From positions 1,643,522 to 1,707,521 of the forward strand of contig LNAC01000136.1 in assembly GCA_002007465.1 (NCBI GenBank): a stretch of 64,000 nt of DNA, given 5' to 3'. Source of the stretch: Ailurus styani (Eukaryota > Chordata > Mammalia > Carnivora > Ailuridae). The notes under the pieces were generated by a model. It was not told the DNA's origin. It made no database searches and saw only the letters and a list, made by a program, of their open reading frames with translations. Shown one piece after another: positions 57,851 to 64,000 of this stretch. The position numbers were made by a program, and so were the translations under genes. Each line of letters opens with the position of its first letter. Position 1 is the stretch's first letter.

Positions 57851-58045
57851 TTTTTTTTTTTATTTAAAGATTTTATTTATTTATTTCACAGAGGGAGAGA
57901 GATCACAAGGAGGCAGAGAGGCAGGCAGAGAGAGAGAGGGGGAAGCAGGCTCCCCACTGAGCAGGGAGCCCGATGCGGGCCTCGATCCCAGGACCCTGAG
58001 ATCATGACCTGAGCCGAAAGCAGAGGCTTTAACCCACTGAGCCAC
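57851..58045 (-). repeat. CAN-SINE, cut by N 58046
   Basis: Minus-strand element from its T-rich tail to ACCCACTGAGCCAC, where the N cuts it a few bases before the head. The uninterrupted target site (GATTATGTTC followed by TTGAGCGG) is present just after the N. Confidence 0.93.
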
Positions 58046-58139
58046 NTTGAAGAAAACAAATGAAAAGAGATTATGTTCTTGAGCGGCAAAACGAACACCA
58101 TAGAAATGTCAGTTATCACAAATTAATGTAGAGATTTAA

Positions 58140-58990
58140 TTTGATTTCTGTTGCAACACTGTTTTCCTTTCCTATCCCTGCTGTAACAAATAACCACAAA
58201 CTTAGTGCCTTAACACAACACAAAATTGCTCTTTCACAGTTCTGAAGGTCAGCAGTGCAAAATCAGTTTCACGGGGCTGAAATCAAGGTGTGGGCAGGGC
58301 AGGTTCTACCTGGCGGCTTTGAAGAGAGACCCCGTTTTCTTCACCTTCCCGGGGCCCCCTGTATTCCTGGGCTTGTCCCTCCTCCAGCTTCAAAGCACAC
58401 TGCTCAANTTCTGTTGCAACACTGTTTTCCTTTCCTATCCCTGCTGTAACAAATAACCACAAACTTAGTGCCTTAACACAACACAAAATTGCTCTTTCAC
58501 AGTTCTGAAGGTCAGCAGTGCAAAANTGTTCTTGAGTGGCAAAACGAACACCATAGAAATGTCAGTTATCACAAATTAATGTAGAGATTTAATTTGATTT
58601 CTGTTGCAACACTGTTTTCCTTTCCTATCCCTGCTGTAACAAATAACCACAAACTTAGTGCCTTAACACAACACAAAATTGCTCTTTCACAGTTCTGAAG
58701 GTCAGCAGTGCAAAATCAGTTTCACAGGGCTGAAATCAAGGTGTGGGCAGGGCAGGTTCTACCTGGCGGCTTTGAAGAGAGACCCCGTTTTCTTCACCTT
58801 CCCGGGGCCCCCTGTATTCCTGGGCTTGTCCCTCCTCCAGCTTCAAAGCACACATGCTCAAATCTCTGTCGTCTCATCGCCTTCTCTTCCAACTCTGACT
58901 GCTCCCGTATCTCTTACAGGGATTATTGGGGTGACATTAGACCCACGGGATAATTCAGGATCATCTCCCCATCTCATCCTTAGTCACATC
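58140..58990. repeat. Old interspersed repeat with assembly-duplicated segments
   Basis: TGTAACAAATAACCACAAAC, CTTAGTGCCTTAACACAACA and CAGTTCTGAAGGTCAGCAGT belong to the same old mammalian family type as at 27.8 kb. The segment appears three times (from about 58146, 58409 and 58599), separated by N at 58408 and 58526. The repetition is an assembly artefact. Confidence 0.65.
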
Positions 58991-59266
58991 TGCAGAGTCC
59001 CTTTTGCCAAATACAGTAACATTCGTACTGTTCGGGGGGAAGGGGGTGAGGGGTGTACAGCGTTCGGTCTACCATAAAGACTAACAGGATTCTTAAACGG
59101 GCATTTGCTTTTCCATAACCAAAGAAGAACCAAGAATGTATGGGCGGGGGGAAAGTGGGGGAGTGGGAACACATTAAAGACATTACAGTAAAATCAATAT
59201 GGCAGAGGAATGAAGAGACGAGTAGAACAGAACAGAGAATTCAGAAAGATCTCAGTATATTTCATA

Positions 59267-59285
59267 TGTGTGTGTGTGTGTGTGT
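59267..59285. repeat. (GT)n microsatellite
   Basis: Short uninterrupted GT run. Confidence 0.95.
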
Positions 59286-59995
59286 ACCACGAAAGTGCTA
59301 TTTTGAGGTAAGAATGGGTTATTTAATAATGTTAGCATAACTATCAAGTTGCAAAAAGAAAATTAAAGTGAGAAGACTCGCTTCTCACAAAATGCCTAAA
59401 GAATAAAAGTCTCGCATGGAAATCAAAAGAGAACCCCAGACTCGTGCAGTGTAGACATAAGGACTTCCTTCTTAACACAGACTGGAATCCCGAAAGTTAC
59501 TTTTAAAAAGACAGCAAACTTGAACATAAATAAGTGAAAAACCTGTATTTGAAAAAAGTGCCGCATCAAAATCAACCGGCAAGAAAATAAATACGATTGA
59601 AAACAATGTGTCATGGCAAAGCCAAACGTCCACACCATCATACACTGAGGTCTTGCAAGCGGGCGGGAAGGAAACCAGCAAGCCTGCCTGCCCGTCGGTG
59701 GCTCCCTTCCCATCTTCTGTCTCGAAGGGAGGCTGGCTCATCTCGAGACCGTTTTCAGAGCTCTAAAACGCTCTTATCTTTGTAATCCTGTAGCTGTCTC
59801 AACCAAAGGATGACTTTACTGATGACTAATACAAATGTGGTTATCTGTTCCTGCCCATGAGGGAATCAGATGTTTTTCACTTTTTCTCTCCTGCTATTTA
59901 AACTGAAAGAAGAATGTCCTTATTCATTTGGTGTCTTTCCTTCTCTTCCTCTCTTCTAGAGATCACTTAAAAGTTTCCACAGTGAGCTAAGTGTG

Positions 59996-59996
<1 letters not shown>

Positions 59997-60040
<44 letters not shown>
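59997..60040. repeat. (GT)n microsatellite, about 21 units
   Basis: Uninterrupted GT run following GTGGG. Confidence 0.97.
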
Positions 60041-60041
<1 letters not shown>

Positions 60042-60529
60042 AACAGACTCGGTTATTTTGCTTCTAGAGTCCCACTCCCAGCTGAATTTCAAATGTTAAG
60101 GTGGAGTATTTTGTTTGTTGTAGTATGTCAGCTTTTCCCTCGTCTTCTATTCAGCAAGCTTATGCTACATTCGCGAAGAAAAAAGAAATGACCCAGAGCT
60201 GGCAACATAGGAGGAAAATTGAGCCTCATCTTGTGCCTAAGACTGTATGCTCGCTTGTTACGCCCATGAAACAGGACTTTCTCTTTTAATTCAAACTCTT
60301 TCTCTCCTAAAACATAAAGCCAGACTAAAGATAATGTGTGGGTGTTGCAGACGAATCTCCACTGAAATCCAAATCTAGCATCTACAGAAATTCCGGATGA
60401 CGTTGTGGTAATAAGCGTCGGGGAGAGAAGTTCTCTTCAGAGAAACAGTCTGATGGAGGGGAGAGAGAGAGGATGGAGTTGAGGATACCAGCCCTCCGTC
60501 TGACTTTCTTACAAGGTTTTTTTTTTTTA

Positions 60530-60680
60530 ATCCTCCCTAAGCCTCAGTTTCCCCATCTGTAAAATGGGAAGGAAAATAGTACCTGCTTCGCAAGCTTGTT
60601 TTGGAGATGCAATCAGATCGTGTGCATAATCTAGCCAAGAGCTTGGCATATGGTAAATTCTCCAGTGTTCATTATTATTT
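60530..60680 (+). repeat. MIR element
   Basis: CCTCAGTTTCCCCATCTGTA, AAATGGGAAGGAAAATAGTA and AGAGCTTGGCATATGGTAAA are a well-kept MIR core in plus orientation. Confidence 0.9.
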
Positions 60681-61706
60681 CATTTCTCTGCAGAGCCATG
60701 AGCACAAAAGTCAGAGAGTGGCTACGCTTCTACCTCTCTTCTGGGACCTCCCATAGATGGGGTCAAAACTAAATAGACTTCCAAACACTGGTCCTCAGAG
60801 CCCCCCAGGATCCCACAGAAGGGCATCCTCATGAGGCCATGGACGGTAGGAAGCTTTGTTACTTTGTTTTCCATAAAGGGAACCTGCCTAAGATTTCACT
60901 TCAAAAACCACTGATCCTTATAATCTGCCAGGCTCTTACAATTCTATTATTCAGTAGGCATTCCTCCTTTTGAAAAGGACTTTCCCCAACTTTTTAGTAA
61001 TCTCTCGTCATTATCCATGGTTAGCCACCTGATCCCTCTTGAGAAAAGGAAGGCATTTGAGAAGCCCCGTGTGTCCTCGTGTGGGTTACTTTGATGTCTC
61101 CTGCCTTCGAGGAGGTGCCTGCATTTTAAAAGGATCCAAACCAGAATAGAACAAATAAAGATTGCTTTTCTATGAACAGAAATCCTGGCACTCCTGAGAA
61201 GATTTGGGGGGAGGGTGGGAGATCTTTGGTAGAACTTCTAAAATGGCAACCCCAACCACTGCCTTCTGGAAAGAATGACTGGCACTGCAGACGAGATGGA
61301 GTCTATACCCCAATTTCATCTCCGTTTTCTCAGCTGATTAACACAAGCTGCCTGGAGGTGAGCTGCTACTTTTTTCCCATCTGCATTTCCAAGATGAGGA
61401 CAGGGAGGCCCTGGGTGGCTCAGTGGCTTGCCTCAGTTGGCAGAGTGAGGCCCTGACTCGAGTCTTGGGCTCTCTCCCCAGGCCTGCTCTGCGGCCTCCA
61501 CCCATGTGGGAAGCCAGGCCTGCTGATTCCCCACCAGGCACAGACTTTGGAGCCCTGCATTTGCAAAAATGGCACAAGCTGGGTTTTCTGACGCTTCCTC
61601 CATGAGAATAAAGGAATGGCTGTGGCAGAGCCCCGGGCTCTCAATGAGCTCTTTGTGCAAATAAATTCCAGAGTTTTTATGGATGATGATGGCAGCGAGG
61701 GCTGCT

Positions 61707-61707
<1 letters not shown>

Positions 61708-61737
<30 letters not shown>

Positions 61738-61743
61738 NCCCCC
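61708..61743. repeat. Poly-C tract with an N inside
   Basis: 30 C, one N at 61738, then 5 more C. The homopolymer length is unreliable. Confidence 0.97.
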
Positions 61744-62639
61744 GCCCACCCCAGTATTCAGAAAGTTGATGTTTCAGCCATGCCTGGCGTTCCTCCAGAA
61801 AACTCTTGGCCATATGCTCCACTAGCTGCAGACTAGTGGAGACTGGAGAAGACATAGAAAAAGCTTAGGGCAAACCAAGAAGTCCTCATTTGTAATGAGT
61901 ACATTTTTCTTTCCCTGTTAAAATCCCTGGTGACGTCACTTTTTAAGGTTCAGAAAAGCAAACATGAACGTCATTCATCATCGAGGGAAAAGATTGCCTT
62001 TTCGTATTATCGTATTTACACGGAGAGAAGCTGTCTGATTTATACTTCCACACTCCTATCAAGACTGGCTGGTATGAGGGCAGCCGTGTAATAAGATCCT
62101 GATGCATATTTGTTGAATGAGCGAATGAATGAACATGTCCTTTCATTTTAGGACCTAGAAATCATGACAGCACAACCAACAGAAACAGCATGGTAATCTC
62201 CTCTGGGGTTGTCTCATTACGGCTGACTCCTTGGAAACACCAGCAAATAATCTGACGTTACTGCTTAGCACCCTCACGGAGACCATCACCTTGTTAGTCT
62301 TAGCAGCATCTCTGAGCGCGAGAGAGAACCAAGTGGGGGTGTTCATGAGGTTTTGAAGTCGGGTGGAAGGCAGGTCTTTCAATGCGGGATCGCGATGTAA
62401 TGGTTTAAGGAGGCAAACACAGCCAGGGGGTTGGGGGAGGGCAGTGGTTACAGTAAGTTTTAAAGTATTTTGCAGAGAAAATGGCCATTTGATGCTATTC
62501 AATGGACGACTAGGCCGTCTGATGTTCACTCAATTGGGTTTTTCCAAAGTTATTTACAACTTTTATTATCTTGAGCAAGAATTTCCTGGAATAGAAAGGC
62601 CTGGTGAGGAAGGCCGTGGAATAGCAAGGTCATGTTAAT

Positions 62640-62905
62640 GAAGATAGCAGAGTAGTACCGTCCTAGTCCTCCAGACCAAAGTCCGTGGGCTGCAGCCCAG
62701 AGGGCAAAGCGGGCCTGGGACCTGTTTTTATGAGTAACGCTTTATTGGAACATGGCCACGTTCATTTCTTAAAGTGGTGTCTGTGGCTGCTTCACGGTGC
62801 AAATGTGAAGTTATTACGACACAGATGCTATGGCCACAAAGTCTAAAATAGTTACTATCAGGATTTTTATAGAAAAAGTTTACAACCCCTGGTAAACAGA
62901 CAGTA
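62640..62905 (-). mobile_element. Old hAT-like DNA element, minus strand
   Basis: GGCCTGGGACCTGTTTTTAT, CTTTATTGGAACATGGCCAC, AGTCTAAAATAGTTACTATC and AGTTTACAACCCCTGG are the reverse orientation of the family interrupted at 6.85-7.6 kb. Confidence 0.65.
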
Positions 62906-62934
62906 AGCTATGTGGGAGCTCATGATTCCATTTA

Positions 62935-63645
62935 TCATAATATTTATTTAGTATTTATTAAGCACCTCCAATATGGAAGGTACCTTTTATAGGTGGTGAG
63001 AATATAGCACTCAACAAAGCAAACTACCTGCCTTCATGGAAACAAATCAATAAATAATATAAATTCGATAGTGATAAGAGCTCTAAAGAAAAATTTAAGC
63101 ACGCTGGGGCACCAGGCTGGCTCAGTTGGGAAAGCAGGCAACGCTTGATCTCAGGGTCATGAGTTCGAGCCCCAGGCTAGGGGTAGAGATCAATTAATAA
63201 AAAAAATTTAAGCATGGGAAGATGGAGGTACAAGTTGGTGAGAGGAGCGGAGGGGTCTCTTTGGGATATGATAATCAAGGAAGACTTACTTTCCTTAAGA
63301 TGTAGCATTTGAGTAAGAACCTGAATAAGGTAGATGAATTGTGTGAAGATATGGATAAGGCTCTCAGGAAAGATTTCTATGCAGAGGGGACAGAAATGTG
63401 AAGGTCCAGAGCTGGCATAAGCTGGTGTTTTGATGCTAGAAAGCAGGCCAGTGCATCTGAAGCAGGTTAAGCACATGGTGGAGTGGAAAGAGTTGAGAGT
63501 AGAGAGGTAGCAAGGGCCAGATGCAGTAGGAGAACCTCACTGGATGTGGCAGGGTTTGAATTTTATTCTGAATATTATAGAAAGTTCATTGGGGAAGGGG
63601 CTGTTAAGCAAGGGAGTGATGGGATCCGATTTCTGTTTTTTTGGT
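62935..63645 (+). repeat. Old interspersed repeat, family not assigned
   Basis: TATTTATTAAGCACCTCCAA, ATATAGCACTCAACAAAGCA, TTTGAATTTTATTCTGAATA and GCAAGGGAGTGATGGGATCC recall a widespread old mammalian repeat whose name I cannot give safely. A short SINE splits it at 63102-63201. Confidence 0.5.
63102..63201 (+). repeat. Short CAN-SINE with target-site duplication
   Basis: GGGGCACCAGGCTGGCTCAG and GAGTTCGAGCCCCAGGCTAG. The exact 13-bp duplication AAAAATTTAAGCA lies at 63089-63101 and 63202-63214. Confidence 0.9.
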
Positions 63646-63705
63646 TTTTTTTTTTTTATTTCACAGAGGGAGAGAGATCACAAGGAGGCAGAGAGGCAGG
63701 CAGAG
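63640..63705 (-). repeat. CAN-SINE tail half, cut by N 63706
   Basis: T-rich tail, TTTCACAGAGGGAGAGAGAT and GGCAGAGAGGCAGGCAGAG up to the N. The head (about 130 bases) is missing, so sequence was lost at the join. Confidence 0.88.
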
Positions 63706-63719
63706 NAAAGGCTCAGTCT

Positions 63720-63946
63720 GGGGGCACCTGGGTGGCTTTGTGTGTTAAGCACCTGACTCTTGATTTCAGCTCAGGTCATGATCTCAGGGTCATGAGTTTG
63801 AGCCCAGTGATGGGTTCCGTGCTAGGCGTGGAGTCTGCTTAAGATTCTCCTTCTCCCTCTACCCCTCCCCAATCCACACGAGCAGTCTCTCTAAATAAAT
63901 AAATAAATAAATAAAAAATAATAATTTAAATTAAAAAAATAAAAAT
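63720..63946 (+). repeat. CAN-SINE (long form)
   Basis: GGGGCACCTGGGTGGCTTTG head, GAGTTTGAGCCCAGTGATGG B-box region, a CT tract and a long AAATAAATAAATAAATAAAT tail. AAAGGCTC occurs at 63707 and 63947, consistent with a target-site duplication. Confidence 0.92.
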
Positions 63947-64000
63947 AAAGGCTCCCGATAGAGAACTGACTTGAGGGACAGAGTGGGGGCAGGGATGTTA

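Larger units (their letters stand above)
56600..58140 (+). mobile_element. Degenerate LINE-1/HAL1-like ORF2 sequence
   Basis: A-rich sequence with blurred L1 ORF2 landmarks (TTTTGCTAATGATATGATTG, GAAATGTCAGTTATCACAAA) in plus orientation and many stops. Assembly duplications at 57588 and 58046 lie inside it. The assignment is by resemblance only. Confidence 0.4.
47701..64000. other. Intergenic repeat-rich DNA
   Basis: No coding gene recognised. Many CAN-SINEs, L1 and MIR fragments, an old hAT-like element and several faulty joins (57.4-58.9 kb, 61.7 kb, 63.7 kb). The stretches 47.7-48.9 kb, 49.75-50.3 kb, 52.85-54.0 kb, 59.3-60.5 kb and 61.8-62.6 kb look unique. I found nothing to name in them. 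Confidence 0.65.

Noticed and set aside
58140..58860. Tandem triplication as a biological repeat
   Set aside because: Copies meet exactly at single N characters and overlap the SINE allele problem, so faulty assembly explains them better.
1508..63946. tRNA genes suggested by A- and B-box-like motifs
   Set aside because: All such motifs lie in CAN-SINEs, which derive from tRNA-Lys but have CT tracts and A tails and do not fold into complete tRNAs.
25506..64000. GCNT1 coding exon
   Set aside because: Expected on this side from human gene order, but its single large coding exon would give a long open frame, and no such frame exists here. It must lie beyond the window.

Overview
This is a vertebrate, mammalian window with no prokaryotic features. 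The organism is almost certainly a caniform carnivore, and a mustelid is my best guess. The evidence is about thirty tRNA-Lys-derived CAN-SINEs (carnivore-specific, many young, with intact target-site duplications) and carnivore-type LINE-1 3' ends with a G-rich 3' UTR. The species cannot be fixed from the window alone.

Region 1 (1-25.5 kb, + strand) is the 3' end of PRUNE2 (BMCC1/BNIPXL). Eight coding exons can be placed: 2760-2862, 3489-3620, 4754-4840, 10402-10500, 13595-13630, 14174-14212, 18768-18815 and 22701-22731. All have canonical AG/GT borders and they join in one frame. They encode most of the C-terminal BCH (BNIP2/Cdc42GAP homology) domain and the acidic tail, about 191 residues, ending at TAG 22729-22731. 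The 36-nt exon is an in-frame cassette microexon. Every intron between these exons is phase 2, so each internal exon can be skipped without breaking the frame. A SINE-free 3' UTR of about 2.8 kb follows, with the first AATAAA at 25480. The rest of the long protein (N-terminal DHH/prune-like part and the large central exon) lies upstream of the window. The introns hold CAN-SINEs, MIRs, L1 tails, a nested repeat stack at 6.7-7.7 kb, a pogo/Tigger-like element just upstream of the microexon, a CTCF-like site at 20.1 kb and an ACYP1 processed pseudogene (8817-9396).

Region 2 (25.5-64 kb) is intergenic, downstream of PRUNE2. I see no convincing protein-coding gene. In the human genome, as I recall it, the next gene on this side is GCNT1, roughly 100 kb away in convergent orientation, which fits an empty stretch. 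It holds SINEs, L1 fragments, MIRs, old DNA transposons, microsatellites, a minisatellite (44.3-44.6 kb), a GC-rich stretch (33.4-38.5 kb) and an orphan CpG island (46.8-47.7 kb) next to a 383-base assembly gap. Its longer open frames are chance frames in GC-rich or repeat DNA.

Assembly quality matters here. Single N characters at 33090, 38880, 38994, 57588, 58046, 58408, 58526, 61738 and 63706 mark joins. At most of these the flanking sequence is present twice, or a SINE is cut. The cluster at 57.4-58.9 kb shows one locus both with and without a SINE, so it probably records two haplotypes laid end to end. I did not find an undescribed biological system. The most biologically interesting points are the PRUNE2 microexon with its neighbouring Tigger-like element, the all-phase-2 exon run, the nearly intact ACYP1 retrocopy and the orphan CpG island.
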